The translations under genes and the position numbers were made by a program. This document shows positions 7,486 through 16,381 of a stretch of 64,000 bases of DNA, in pieces (the stretch's first letter is position 1; each line of letters opens with the position of its first letter). The stretch comes from Micromonospora polyrhachis (GTDB lineage Bacteria; Actinomycetota; Actinomycetes; Mycobacteriales; Micromonosporaceae), in NCBI RefSeq assembly GCF_014203835.1, contig NZ_JACHJW010000001.1, positions 3,980,501-4,044,500 on the forward strand. Reading direction: 5' to 3'. The notes under the pieces were generated by a model. It was not told where the DNA came from and searched no databases. It saw only the letters and a list, made by a program, of their open reading frames with translations.

Positions 7486-8229
7486 GTGGGGATCACGGTG
7501 AGTTGCCCGCAGTGCGGCGGCCCGGTACGGGCACCGGACCTGATGCACAGCGACTGGCGATGCGACGCCTGTGGCTCGGTGTCGCCGCTGCACGTGCCGG
7601 ACCACATCGGCCCCGAGATCATGGCGACCGTCGTCGCCCGTACGAACGCCGACGCCGCCAGGACGAGCGACGGTGGCGCTCGTCCAGACGGTGCGTCGAC
7701 CGTCGAGGCGCAGCGCCGGGCCGTACCGCTCTGGTGCCCCTGGCCACTGCCGCTGGGCTGGACGACGACCGGGGTGGCCTGGGCCGGCGACGACCGTACG
7801 GGCGTACGGGCAACCGTGGTGGCCTGTAGCGGCCCGGCCCCGCTGAGCGGTGGCCCGGCCGACTTCGTCTTCGTCGCCGAGGAGCCGGGGGTCGGTCTTG
7901 GTACCCGGTACGCGGGTATCCCCGGTCTCGACCCGGGAGTGCTCCTGATCGACACGATGACCGATCCCATACCCGGCCGCGCCGAACAGCCGCCACACGT
8001 GAAGGTCCGGGTCAGCGGCCATCCCACTCCAATGTGGGCAGTAAAATCTCCGACAGATCGAAGCGCGTACGCCGGCGAGGCTCGGGGAATGTGGCTCTAT
8101 GCGATAGCCTGGCCTGCGAGCGCGGGTTACCTCCTCTTGGCGGAGGTCGTCCTACACGACCTGACCGAGTGGTTGCCGCCCGAGCTCGTGTACGGCGCGC
8201 CCTCTCCGTACCTCCACGGAAAGGTCTGA
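7486..8229 (+). CDS. DUF6758-like protein with N-terminal zinc ribbon
   Basis: 247 residues, GTG start. The first 35 residues hold two CxxC pairs (CPQCGG and CDACG), a small zinc ribbon. The remainder (WPLPLGWTTTGVAWAGDD, a central ADFVFVAEEPGVGLGTRYAG, and a C-terminal ARGMWLYAIAWPASAGYLLLAEVVLHDL) matches the actinobacterial family annotated DUF6758, sometimes mis-labelled phosphotransacetylase. Function is unknown. It lies 170 bp after the SpoU methyltransferase and 118 bp before the small membrane gene. Confidence 0.85.
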   Translation: MGITVSCPQCGGPVRAPDLMHSDWRCDACGSVSPLHVPDHIGPEIMATVVARTNADAARTSDGGARPDGASTVEAQRRAVPLWCPWPLPLGWTTTGVAWAGDDRTGVRATVVACSGPAPLSGGPADFVFVAEEPGVGLGTRYAGIPGLDPGVLLIDTMTDPIPGRAEQPPHVKVRVSGHPTPMWAVKSPTDRSAYAGEARGMWLYAIAWPASAGYLLLAEVVLHDLTEWLPPELVYGAPSPYLHGKV

Positions 8230-8347
8230 TCCCCGGACCGTGACGGCAGAGAGCGCGAAGCAGTTGATTCACCAAACGACATCTGACTGATACTCTGGGT
8301 ACTGCTGCGGTACGGGACCCGGCGCCGCACGGAGAGGATGGCCCGCA

Positions 8348-8506
8348 ATGGTCAAGAAGGTCCTCACCTGGGGCGGAATCGCCTTCCTGATTTTCTTCAT
8401 CGCGTTCCGGCCCAACTCCGCCGCTGACGTGTTCAAGTCGCTGGGTGGCGGCATCGTGGACATCGCGCAGGGCTTCGGCGAGTTCGTCACCAACCTCGTC
8501 GCCTAG
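8348..8506 (+). CDS. 52-residue single-pass membrane protein
   Basis: Translation gives MVKKVLTWGGIAFLIFFIAF, then RPNSAADVFKSLGGGIVDIA, then QGFGEFVTNLVA. It has a positively charged start, one transmembrane helix (residues 7-20) and an amphipathic tail. GGAGAGG lies ~10 nt upstream. It ends 6 bp before the PH-domain gene, so the two are an operon. Such small proteins recur before actinobacterial PH-domain genes; function is unknown. A pairing with the PH protein in the membrane is inferred from the context. Confidence 0.85.
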   Translation: MVKKVLTWGGIAFLIFFIAFRPNSAADVFKSLGGGIVDIAQGFGEFVTNLVA

Positions 8507-8512
8507 CGTCCC

Positions 8513-9400
8513 ATGGGTAATCCGTCAGGCGAACCCCCCGAGCCCGACGACGAAGCCGAACGTCGGCGCCGGGAACGCGACACCGAGCCCATCCCACGTG
8601 CCCGCCCCGATCTCGGGCCGGACTTCGACGATGGACTCTCCTACACCGACGGTCCGTCCTACGCCGGTCCCTCCTATCCGGACGACGACGATGTCTACGG
8701 CCGCGAGGAGCGCCGCTCCGGGACCCGGGCCTGGGTCCGTGACCCGGACGACGACATCCCGCCGCAGATCTCCGAGGACGAGCTGGCCGGCCTTCGGGTG
8801 GATGCCTCGGGCATGCCGACCGGCACCCGCCGCGTGCTCCCCCTGGAGGACGAACCGACCTCCCTGGTCGCCCGCTACCTCTTCCCGACCGAACGCTATC
8901 GGGGTGAGTGGAAGCGGCACTGGGTCCACCTGACCACCCCGCTGTTGATCGGCATCGCCGCCACCTTCGTACTGGGCTACCTCTCGGGTTTCCTGGCCGG
9001 GCAGCAGGACTTCGGGGCGTTGACCTCGATCGCGGTGATCCTCTGGTTCGGCGTGATGGGCTGGGTGGCCTGGCAGGTGGCGGACTGGTACTACGACCGG
9101 TTCATCCTGACCAACAAACGGGTGATGGTGGTCAATGGCATCATCACCCGGCGCGTCGCGATGATGCCGTTGGCCCGGGTCACCGACATGAAGTACGAAC
9201 AGTCCCCCCTGGGGCGGACCCTCAACTACGGCACGTTCGTACTGGAATCGGCGGGTCAGGAACAGGCGTTGCGGGAGGTCAAACACCTTCCGAACCCCAA
9301 CGAGCTCTACCTCCGCGTCGTCGAAGAGATGTACGAGCCGCAGGCGGTCGAGGCCCGGCTGGGCAAGGAAGCAGACGAGGCCAACGACGACGGGGCGTGA
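8513..9400 (+). CDS. Bacterial PH-domain (bPH2/YdbS-like) membrane protein
   Basis: 295 residues. Residues 1-115 are disordered and acidic (DDE-rich, TDGPSYAGPSYPDDDD). Two transmembrane helices follow (about 141-163 and 172-194). The bPH_2 domain comes next, starting DRFILTNKRVMVVNGIITRRVAMMPLARVTDMKYEQS and containing GTFVLESAGQEQALREVKHLP. Proteins of this class are membrane-bound and are thought to respond to envelope or lipid state. It is translated from an operon with the 52-residue membrane protein. The long acidic N-terminus is unusual compared with the core family. Confidence 0.9.
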   Translation: MGNPSGEPPEPDDEAERRRRERDTEPIPRARPDLGPDFDDGLSYTDGPSYAGPSYPDDDDVYGREERRSGTRAWVRDPDDDIPPQISEDELAGLRVDASGMPTGTRRVLPLEDEPTSLVARYLFPTERYRGEWKRHWVHLTTPLLIGIAATFVLGYLSGFLAGQQDFGALTSIAVILWFGVMGWVAWQVADWYYDRFILTNKRVMVVNGIITRRVAMMPLARVTDMKYEQSPLGRTLNYGTFVLESAGQEQALREVKHLPNPNELYLRVVEEMYEPQAVEARLGKEADEANDDGA

Positions 9401-9504
9401 GAACTCTGTCCGAACATCGGATGAGGCTCGCGACCGTTCCGGCGTAGACCGTTCATCCCCACCATGACAGCCTTCAGTGACACGGAGGGCAGGGGAGGCG
9501 ACCG

Positions 9505-10272
9505 GTGGCGGCGAGGCACGCCATGGAGGAGGAGTTCCACGACTTCGTCGTGGCCCGATCCGCTGCCCTGCTGCGTACCGCCTATCTGCTCGCGGGTGAC
9601 TGGGCGACCGCCGAGGACCTGCTCCAAACCGCCCTGACCAAGACCTACCTGGCCTGGAAGCGCCTCGGCGAGATCGAGGCGGTCGAGCCGTACGCCCGGC
9701 GAGTCCTGGTCAACACGGCGACCAGTTGGTGGCGGCGGCGGTGGCACGGTGAACGCCCCACCGAGAAGCTGCCCGAATCCGCCGGCCCGGACCGGATCGA
9801 GGAACAGCTCGAACGCGACGCCCTGTGGCGACATGTTCGGGCCCTGCCGGTACGTCAACGTGCCGTCCTGGTCTTGCGCTTCTACGAGGATCTGTCCGAG
9901 GCACAGACCGCGGCCATGCTCAACATCTCGATCGGCACCGTGAAGAGCCAGACCGCACGGGCCCTCAAGACCCTCCGGCAGCGGATCGGGGGCAGCTCGA
10001 CCGACGGGATCGTCCTGTCCGGCGGCATTCGTCGGGCAGCCAGCCCGGATCCGGCACCAATGGGCCAACCAGCCCCGTCATCGACCGGCCGACCAGTCCC
10101 GTCATCGACCGGCCGGGCCGCCACCCCGGCATCCGCCCCACAGCCAGCCAGCGGGGAGCAGCCCCTGACCGCCGGCCCGCGACCGCCATCGGCCCGTACG
10201 CCGATTCGGCCGCGTCCGGCGAACCCGGTACCGGCGCCCGCGCTGCCCACCGCAGGAATGGAATCCCGGTGA
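9505..10272 (+). CDS. SigE-family ECF sigma factor with a Pro-rich tail
   Basis: 255 residues, GTG 9505 behind GGGAGG. Region 2 is at about 10-75 (FVVARSAALLRTAYLLAGDWATAEDLLQ) and region 4 at about 110-165 (RQRAVLVLRFYEDLSEAQTAAMLNISIGTVKSQTARAL). This arrangement is the SigE family abundant in Micromonosporaceae. The last ~80 residues are a low-complexity Pro/Ala/Ser tail (PSSTGRPVPSSTGR repeated), absent from typical members. The stop overlaps the next start (GTGA at 10269-10272), indicating a coupled, probably regulatory, partner. Confidence 0.93.
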   Translation: MAARHAMEEEFHDFVVARSAALLRTAYLLAGDWATAEDLLQTALTKTYLAWKRLGEIEAVEPYARRVLVNTATSWWRRRWHGERPTEKLPESAGPDRIEEQLERDALWRHVRALPVRQRAVLVLRFYEDLSEAQTAAMLNISIGTVKSQTARALKTLRQRIGGSSTDGIVLSGGIRRAASPDPAPMGQPAPSSTGRPVPSSTGRAATPASAPQPASGEQPLTAGPRPPSARTPIRPRPANPVPAPALPTAGMESR

Positions 10273-11582
10273 CGCGGCCAACGGAGGACAACTCACGGCC
10301 GGGGTTCGGGCGTTCAATGACTGTGACCCCCGACGATCTCGAACAGGCGCTGCGGGACAGCCTGTCCCGGCAGGTTGCCATGCCGCCGGGTACCTTCGAC
10401 CTGGCCGCCGCCACGATCCGCCGGGCGAACCGAGTCCGTCGACGTCGGTCCTTCGCGGGAGCGGCGTTGGCGATCCTGGCGACGATTGCCGGAAGTGCGG
10501 GAATGGCCCAGTTCGGTGGCGGTGGCCCGGCCGACCAGTCGGAGCCGATCGTCGTACTGGGAGATCCGCCCACGGCGACCGAGTCGGCTTTCCCGAACCG
10601 ATCCGCTGCGGCGACGCCGGGCCCCGACGGCCGGCGGGGGAGGATCCCCACCGACGCGCCGCTGGTCGACATCGTGGTCGCCACCGACCTGAGCACCGCC
10701 GGCGGCGAGGCGCTCGACCTGGCCCCGATCGGAGAGGTTGTCCGGGCCCAACGTGTGTCGGGTGGCTGGCTGGTGGTCGGCGCTGCCTCCGCGAGCACGC
10801 AAACGCTTTGGTTCGTCACCCGTTCGGGCCCGCCGAAGGCGGTCGTCTCCGATGTCGACGTGGTGACGCTGTCGCCGGATGGGCAGCGGATCGCCTGGCG
10901 GAAACAGACACAGCTCTACGCGGCGACCGTTGCCAACGGGCAGGTGAGTACCGGGGTCCAGAGTCCGGCACCGGCCGAGGCGACACCCGTCGGCTTCGTC
11001 GGTGTCGCGGTCCTGCTGCGACGCGACAGCGATGCCGGTGCCACCGGGTACGACCTGTGGTGGCCGAGTAGCCCGGAGCCGTACCAGCCGGGGTGGAACA
11101 CCACGATGGTCGGCTACCACGGCGTACTGCCGGACGGCCACACCGTGGTCGGACGGGTGTCGATGGCGGGATCCACTCGGCCCTGCCTGGGCCTGCTGGA
11201 CGCCGCCCGAGATTTGGCGCCGGTCCGAACGACGTGCGCCCTGCCGCTCGACCCGGACGGTCGGGGCACCCTTTCGCCGGATGGCCGCTGGCTGCTGGTA
11301 GATGGAGAATCCGCCCCCGATGCCCGGGTGACGGCGTTGGCCGTCGACCTCAACACCGCGTTCGAGCGGACACCGGCGGTCCGGCCCGCCGGCTCACCGG
11401 TCTCGGACGCCACGGTCTGGACCGATTCCCGGACCGTGGTCCACTTCGGGGAGCAGGGCGAACTGGTACGGGTGGCGCTGGACTGGGCCGTGGCCGGTGT
11501 CGACGGCGGGGTACAGCGATTCCCCGGTCCGAGCCTGCCGCCTGGCAGTCGACCGGTCCTGGTCAGCGGTCCGGTCGACTGA
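10269..11582 (+). CDS. Membrane-anchored propeller-like protein, candidate anti-sigma partner
   Basis: 437 residues from GTG 10269; an ATG at 10317 is an alternative. A short cytosolic N-terminus (DDLEQALRDSLSRQVAMPPG) precedes one transmembrane helix (SFAGAALAILATIAGSAGMAQ). A ~350-residue extracytoplasmic domain follows, with repeated YDLWWPSS, VDVVTLSPDGQRIAW and GTLSPDGRWLLVDGE segments typical of a WD40/TolB-like propeller. Translational coupling to the sigma gene suggests it controls or senses for it, but there is no zinc anti-sigma (HxxxCxxC) motif. The role is therefore an inference. Confidence 0.82.
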   Translation: MTRPTEDNSRPGFGRSMTVTPDDLEQALRDSLSRQVAMPPGTFDLAAATIRRANRVRRRRSFAGAALAILATIAGSAGMAQFGGGGPADQSEPIVVLGDPPTATESAFPNRSAAATPGPDGRRGRIPTDAPLVDIVVATDLSTAGGEALDLAPIGEVVRAQRVSGGWLVVGAASASTQTLWFVTRSGPPKAVVSDVDVVTLSPDGQRIAWRKQTQLYAATVANGQVSTGVQSPAPAEATPVGFVGVAVLLRRDSDAGATGYDLWWPSSPEPYQPGWNTTMVGYHGVLPDGHTVVGRVSMAGSTRPCLGLLDAARDLAPVRTTCALPLDPDGRGTLSPDGRWLLVDGESAPDARVTALAVDLNTAFERTPAVRPAGSPVSDATVWTDSRTVVHFGEQGELVRVALDWAVAGVDGGVQRFPGPSLPPGSRPVLVSGPVD

Positions 11583-11623
11583 CCGAGGGGAGCGTTCGCC
11601 CGGCGGCCGGTAGCCTCGGCCCG

Positions 11624-12481
11624 GTGATCGATCTGCACACGCACTCGACGGCGAGCGACGGGACACTCACGCCCGCGGAACTCGTCCGGGCCGCCGCAGC
11701 CGCCGGCCTCGACGTGGTGGCCCTCACCGACCACGACACCACCGCCGGCTGGGCTCCGGCGGTCGCGGCGTTGCCACCCGGCCTCACCCTGGTACGCGGT
11801 GCCGAACTGTCCTGCCGCTGGTACGGCGCGCAGCCGTCGATCCCGCTGCACCTGCTCGCCTACCTGTTCGACCCGACGGAACCGGAGTTGGTCGCCGAGC
11901 TGACCCGGGTACGTCTCGCCCGGGAGTTGCGCGGGGAGCGCATCGTCGAACTGCTGCGGGCCGACGGTATCGATGTGACCTGGACCGAGATCCGGGACAA
12001 TGCCCAGGGCGGTACGGTCGGCCGACCGCACATCGCCCAGGCGCTGATCCGGGCCGGTCTGGTGGCGACCACCACCGAGGCCTTCGCCCCCGAGTGGCTG
12101 GGCGAGCGTTACCGGCTGCCAAAGGACGACATCGACGTCTTCACGGCGGTGCGACTGATCCGGCAGGCCGGCGGCGTACCGGTCTTCGCCCATCCCCGGG
12201 CCAGTCGACGGGGCCGGATCGTGCCCGATGAGTTGATCGTGGAGTTGGCGGCGGCGGGGTTGGTCGGACTGGAGGCCGACCACGAGGACCACTCCCCGGC
12301 GGAACGGGAGCACGTCCGACGGCTCGCCGCCGAGCTGGGTCTGTTGATCACCGGTTCCTCGGACTTCCACGGCACCCACAAGACGGTCCGGTTGGGGGCG
12401 TTTACCACCTCGCGCGATTCGTACGAGCGGATCGTGGCGGCCGCGAGGGGCGTGACTCCGATCGCTTCGGAGCGTGCCTGA
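11624..12481 (+). CDS. PHP-domain phosphoesterase (RNase AM / YciV-like)
   Basis: 285 residues. The metal site is complete: DLHTHSTASDG at the N-terminus, ALTDHD, a central RPHIAQAL, FAHPRAS, and SDFHGTH near the C-terminus. These are the PHP motifs of YciV-type 5'-3' exonucleases/3',5'-nucleotide bisphosphate phosphatases. The GTG start lies 7 nt after a TAGCCT -10 box with no ribosome binding site, pointing to a leaderless mRNA. Stand-alone PHP proteins vary in substrate; nucleotide or small-RNA processing is most likely. Confidence 0.9.
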   Translation: MIDLHTHSTASDGTLTPAELVRAAAAAGLDVVALTDHDTTAGWAPAVAALPPGLTLVRGAELSCRWYGAQPSIPLHLLAYLFDPTEPELVAELTRVRLARELRGERIVELLRADGIDVTWTEIRDNAQGGTVGRPHIAQALIRAGLVATTTEAFAPEWLGERYRLPKDDIDVFTAVRLIRQAGGVPVFAHPRASRRGRIVPDELIVELAAAGLVGLEADHEDHSPAEREHVRRLAAELGLLITGSSDFHGTHKTVRLGAFTTSRDSYERIVAAARGVTPIASERA

Positions 12482-12506
12482 CCAGCGGCGCGGCTACCGT
12501 GACCGA

Positions 12507-13121
12507 GTGGATCTGAAGCTGTTCGGGGAGGTCTTCGTAACCCTGCTGGTCATCACCGACCCGCCGGGGATGATGCCGATCTTCCTTGCCCTGACCGGGC
12601 CGTTAGCGGCCCGAGACCGTCACCGTGCCGCCTGGCAGGCGGTGGCGCTCGCGCTCGGGGTGATCGTGGTGTTCGCGGTGGCCGGCCAGACCCTGCTCGA
12701 CTACCTGCACGTCGACCTGCCGGCCCTCCAGGCCGCGGGTGGGCTGCTGCTGGTGCTGGTCGCGCTGGAGTTGCTGACCGGCAAGTCGGACGATCCCCAG
12801 CAGCAGACGACCTCCAACATCGCCCTCGTCCCACTGGGTACGCCGTTGCTGGCCGGACCCGGTGCGATCGTCGCCACCATGCTCTTCGTACAGCAGGCCG
12901 ACGGGGTGGCCGACTACACGTCGATCGCCACCGCCATCATCGCCGTGATGGCCGCCGTCTGGATCGTGCTGCGGTTCTCCGGTGGCATCGTGAAGGTGCT
13001 CCGGCCCGGTGGCATCGAGGTGCTGACCCGGATCGCCGGGCTGCTGCTGGCGGCGATCGCGGTGCAGCTCATCGCCGACGCGGTGGCCGCGTTCGTCACG
13101 GCGTACATCCATCCGTCCTGA
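12507..13121 (+). CDS. MarC/UPF0056-family membrane protein
   Basis: 204 residues with six transmembrane helices. Family hallmarks are the early LLVITDPPGMMPIFLALT segment and the later NIALVPLGTPLLAGPGAIVATML repeat, giving the two-fold MarC topology. The function of the family is unknown; the old link to multiple antibiotic resistance was withdrawn. The GTG at 12507 follows a TACCGT box by 6 nt, consistent with a leaderless start. It begins 26 bp after the PHP gene. Confidence 0.9.
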   Translation: MDLKLFGEVFVTLLVITDPPGMMPIFLALTGPLAARDRHRAAWQAVALALGVIVVFAVAGQTLLDYLHVDLPALQAAGGLLLVLVALELLTGKSDDPQQQTTSNIALVPLGTPLLAGPGAIVATMLFVQQADGVADYTSIATAIIAVMAAVWIVLRFSGGIVKVLRPGGIEVLTRIAGLLLAAIAVQLIADAVAAFVTAYIHPS

Positions 13122-13233
13122 CCTGTTGTTCTCCGGGTCCGGGCGGCGACGTGATGCTCGTCGTACGGATGCCCGAGGTGCTTGTGGGGTGGCGACCCCG
13201 GGTTCGTCGTACCGGGATGGCAGGATCTGGGCC

Positions 13234-14181
13234 GTGCGAAGGCCGACCTCTTCCGGTAACCGGACCCCTCGGTCCCGTGCCGCCAGCCAGCCAGAGCAGT
13301 TGGGGTTCGAGGGCATGCCGGAACGGCTCTTCGTGTGCACCCCCAGCAAACTCGGTGCCTACGCGGACTGCCCACGCCGATACCGCTACACCTACGTCGA
13401 CCGGCCGACGCCCCCGAGGGGCCCGGCCTGGGCGCACAACTCGCTCGGCGCCAGCGTGCACACCGCGCTACGCAACTGGTACGGCCTGGCCGCCGACCGC
13501 CGCCGCCCCGAGGCGCTGCCGATGCTGCTCAAGGGCACCTGGGTGCGCGACGGCTATCGCGACGACGAGCAGGAACGAGCCGCCTACCGGCGGGCCCTGG
13601 ATTGGCTCGAAGCCTATGTGGACAGCCTGGATCCGGCCGACGAGCCGGTGGGGGTGGAACGGGTAGTCGCGGCCAAGACCTCGGTGCTGGCCTTCAACGG
13701 CCGCGCCGACCGGATCGACTCCCGGCCGGGTCCGGACGGGCCGCAGCTCGTGATCGTCGACTACAAGACCGGCCGTACCGGGCTGGACGCCGATGATGCC
13801 CGGGGTTCGCAGGCACTTGCCCTCTACGCGTACGCCGCCGAGCGGGTGTTCCGCCGGCCGTGTCGACGGGTCGAGCTGCACCACCTACCGACCGCCACCG
13901 TGGCGGCGTACGACCACACCCCCGAGTCGATCAACCGGCAGGTGGGTCGCGCCGAGGACGCCGCTCGCGACATCGTCGCCGCCGAGAAGGCGGTGGCCGC
14001 CGGTAGCGACCCGGACGAGGCGTTCCCCACGACTCCGGGCACGCTCTGCGGATGGTGCGACTTCCGGGCGTCCTGCCCGGCCGGAGTACAGACCCCAGCG
14101 AAGGAGCCCTGGGCGGCGGTCGAGCGTACGCTGCTCCCACCTCCGCCCCTTGACGGGCAGGAGCAGCGCGAGGATCGGTGA
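13234..14181 (+). CDS. RecB-family (PD-D/ExK) nuclease with Cys cluster
   Basis: 315 residues from GTG 13234, 7 nt after CAGGAT (probable leaderless start); ATG 13315 is an alternative. The nuclease core carries GRADRID followed by IVDYKTGR, the D...DxK metal-binding motifs. One Cys lies near the N-terminus (YADCPRRYRYTY) and three near the C-terminus (CGWCDFRASC). This is the Cas4/AddB-type arrangement that binds a 4Fe-4S cluster. It is likely a DNA exonuclease acting in repair. There are no cas genes nearby, so Cas4 is not indicated. Confidence 0.9.
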   Translation: MRRPTSSGNRTPRSRAASQPEQLGFEGMPERLFVCTPSKLGAYADCPRRYRYTYVDRPTPPRGPAWAHNSLGASVHTALRNWYGLAADRRRPEALPMLLKGTWVRDGYRDDEQERAAYRRALDWLEAYVDSLDPADEPVGVERVVAAKTSVLAFNGRADRIDSRPGPDGPQLVIVDYKTGRTGLDADDARGSQALALYAYAAERVFRRPCRRVELHHLPTATVAAYDHTPESINRQVGRAEDAARDIVAAEKAVAAGSDPDEAFPTTPGTLCGWCDFRASCPAGVQTPAKEPWAAVERTLLPPPPLDGQEQREDR

Positions 14182-14258
14182 GCGCGACACACCGACGCGC
14201 CGGTCAGTTCGTCGGATCGAACCGCGCCGGTCAGCTTCTGCCGGGCCAGCCCCGCCGG

Positions 14259-15119
14259 TCAGCTTGCCGGAGCCAGCCGGGCGGCTCGGGCCTTGGCCGC
14301 CTGGTACAGCGGGCCTTCGAGGTAGCGGCGGGGCACTGCGGCCAGGGCGAGCCGCAGGGTTCGGATGCTCAACTCTGCCGACAGCGCGGTGGTCGGCAGG
14401 CCCAGGGTGCCGTGCATCCGGCGGGCCCAGGCGGGGAGTAGCCCGAACGCGGTGCCGGCGACACCGAAGTAGGCCAGTCGGGCGGGGCCGAAGTCCAGAC
14501 TCAGCCGCACCGGCAGGCTCAGCTTCCAGGGCAGCGGCGGCGCGGTCAGGAAGAGGGCGGTCTCGGCGGCGTCCCGGGTCATCCGCAACTCGCCGCGGAT
14601 CTCCCGGTAGTAGTCGGCGACCTCGGCCGCGGTACCGGGGACGGTCGACGGATCGAGGCCGACCAGGGCGGCAGCTCGCCGCTGCTCGGTGTAGTAGGTG
14701 TCGACCTCGGTCGTGGTCAGGGCCAGCCCGGCTCGCCGGGCGGTGCTGACGAAGGACTCGACCTCGGTGACGTGCACCCAGCGCAGCAGGTCCGGTTCGT
14801 CGATCCGGAACCGCTCCCCGGTGGTCGGGTCGGTGGCGCTCAGCCGGGCATGCCGCGCGGTGAGCCGTCGACCGGCCGCCTCGGCCTGCCGAGTGGTGCC
14901 GTAGATCGTGGTGGCCACGTAGGTGGCGGTACGGACCAACCGACCCCAGGGGTCGGTCTGGTAGTTGCTGTTCTGCGCCACACCGGCCATGGCCCGGGGG
15001 TGCAGGGCCTGGAGATAGAGCGAGCGCAGGCCGGCGACGATCAGGATCGGTTCCTCGTGCACCTTCCAGGTGACCGAGCCGGGGCCGAAGAGACCGAGGT
15101 CGTCATCGTCGGAGTCCAT
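14259..15119 (-). CDS. MpaB/DUF2236-family heme oxygenase-like protein
   Basis: 286 residues of the oxygenase MpaB family, relatives of latex-clearing protein and mycophenolate oxygenase. Landmarks are the N-terminal GPGSVTWKVHEEPILIVAGLRSLYLQALHP with the conserved HP, DPWGRLVRTATYV, and DLLRWVHVTEVESF. Proteins of this type bind heme b and cleave or oxidise hydrophobic substrates; the substrate here is unknown. It is encoded 47 bp beyond the 3' end of the Fur gene on the same strand and may be cotranscribed with it. Confidence 0.87.
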   Translation of the reverse strand: MDSDDDDLGLFGPGSVTWKVHEEPILIVAGLRSLYLQALHPRAMAGVAQNSNYQTDPWGRLVRTATYVATTIYGTTRQAEAAGRRLTARHARLSATDPTTGERFRIDEPDLLRWVHVTEVESFVSTARRAGLALTTTEVDTYYTEQRRAAALVGLDPSTVPGTAAEVADYYREIRGELRMTRDAAETALFLTAPPLPWKLSLPVRLSLDFGPARLAYFGVAGTAFGLLPAWARRMHGTLGLPTTALSAELSIRTLRLALAAVPRRYLEGPLYQAAKARAARLAPAS

Positions 15120-15166
15120 CGCCCAAGAGTGCCACGGGCTGAGGTCGGCCGGCCGGTGTCAGCCGC

Positions 15167-15595
15167 TCACACGTCAGCGGCGCGGCGGACCTGGCAGGCC
15201 GGACACAGCCCCCAGAAGGTCACTTCGGCCTCGTCGACATCGAAACCGTGTGCGGTGTCCGGGTCGAGGCAGGGGGCGCTGCCCACCGCGCAGTCGATGT
15301 CGGAGATCTCGCCACAGCCCCGGCAGACAACGTGGTGGTGGTTGTCACCAGCCCGGGCCTCGTAGCGGGCGGGGCTGCCGGCCGGCTCGATCCGCCGGGA
15401 CAGGCCCGCCCGGGACAGGGCACCGAGCACGTCGTAGATCGCCTGCGTGGAAACCGAGTCGAGGCGCTGCCGGACCTGCCGGGTGATCTCGTCGACCTCC
15501 AGGTGGCCACCACTGGCCAGGACTTCCAGTACGGCGAGGCGCGGTCGGGTGACCCGCAGGCCCCTCGACCGAAGCAGCTCTTCACCCCTGGACAT
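15167..15595 (-). CDS. Fur-family metalloregulator
   Basis: 142 residues. The winged helix (LRSRGLRVTRPRLAVLEVL...STQAIYDVLGALSRAGL) occupies the N-terminal half. The metal-binding half has DNHHHVVCRGCG and a terminal FWGLCPACQ, giving two CxxC pairs for structural zinc plus the regulatory His cluster. Overall it resembles the FurA/CatR branch that controls catalase-peroxidase under oxidative stress, but no catalase gene is adjacent. The start at 15595 gives the usual family length; a longer in-frame version has no homologous extension. MpaB downstream may be a target. Confidence 0.9.
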   Translation of the reverse strand: MSRGEELLRSRGLRVTRPRLAVLEVLASGGHLEVDEITRQVRQRLDSVSTQAIYDVLGALSRAGLSRRIEPAGSPARYEARAGDNHHHVVCRGCGEISDIDCAVGSAPCLDPDTAHGFDVDEAEVTFWGLCPACQVRRAADV

Positions 15596-15831
15596 GAGGT
15601 AATAACAGCACGGGTCCCACGAGCCAACAAGTCGGCGCCTCGATGCCGTGGCCCGGACCACAGCGACACTTGGCCCAGGTAGGGGCGAATTACCACGGGG
15701 AACCGGATTGAACCCTATCGCCATGGTCCTCGTGTAGGGAATCAGGGATCCGCAGCGCCACCGCGATCCTGTACGCCCGTGAGCAACGTCCGTACGCTGG
15801 CCCTCGCCGCCAGCTGTGACAGGAGGTGTCG

Positions 15832-16314
15832 GTGTTCAAGGAGATTATGGGCATCCCCGCGCACGCCCTGCTGGTGCACGCGGCGGTGGTGTTCGTACCG
15901 CTGCTGGTGCTGTTCGCGCTCGGCTATGCGCTGCTGCCCCGGCTGCGGGCCCGGATCGGCTGGGTGGCGGCGATCCTCGCCGTGGTCGCCCCGGCATCGG
16001 CGCTGGTCGCCAAGCTTTCCGGCGAGGAACTGAAGCAGGTGCTCGTCGAGAAGGGGTATCCGCCCTCGATCCTGGATCAGGTGACCGAACACCAGGAGTA
16101 CGGCGACCTGATGTTCTGGTACGCGTTGGGTCTCGCTGTGGCGACCGGATTGCTGCTCTTCGCCACCAGTGGGCACCCCAGGGCCCGCGCCCTGCCGACC
16201 TGGGTGAACCTGGTGCTGGCCGGGATCGTCGTGGTGCTCGGCGTGTTCGCCGCCGCGTACGTCTACCTGACCGGAGACAGCGGGGCACAGGCGGTGTGGG
16301 AGGGCGTCCTCTGA
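15832..16314 (+). CDS. DUF2231-family four-helix membrane protein
   Basis: 160 residues with four transmembrane helices. The first contains GIPAHALLVHAAVVFVPLLVL, the conserved HxxxVH pattern of DUF2231 that may bind heme or metal. GTG 15832 is chosen over GTG 15826 because AGGAGG (15821-15826) overlaps the latter and gives a 5-nt spacing to the former. The function of the family is unknown; a redox or electron-transfer role is suggested by its conserved His. Confidence 0.87.
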   Translation: MFKEIMGIPAHALLVHAAVVFVPLLVLFALGYALLPRLRARIGWVAAILAVVAPASALVAKLSGEELKQVLVEKGYPPSILDQVTEHQEYGDLMFWYALGLAVATGLLLFATSGHPRARALPTWVNLVLAGIVVVLGVFAAAYVYLTGDSGAQAVWEGVL

Positions 16315-16381
16315 GGTAGGCCGGGGACACGCCCTCGTCCGCCCCAGTCGGATGCTCAGAATGGCAACCGGGAACAGACGC

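Noticed and set aside
6378-8027. 549-codon minus-strand frame over the SpoU and DUF6758 genes
   Set aside because: Low-complexity antisense of two well-supported genes, crossing their intergenic gap.
13234-14181. Cas4
   Set aside because: The Cys pattern and nuclease core fit Cas4, but length and the lack of any cas gene or array favour a housekeeping RecB-like nuclease.
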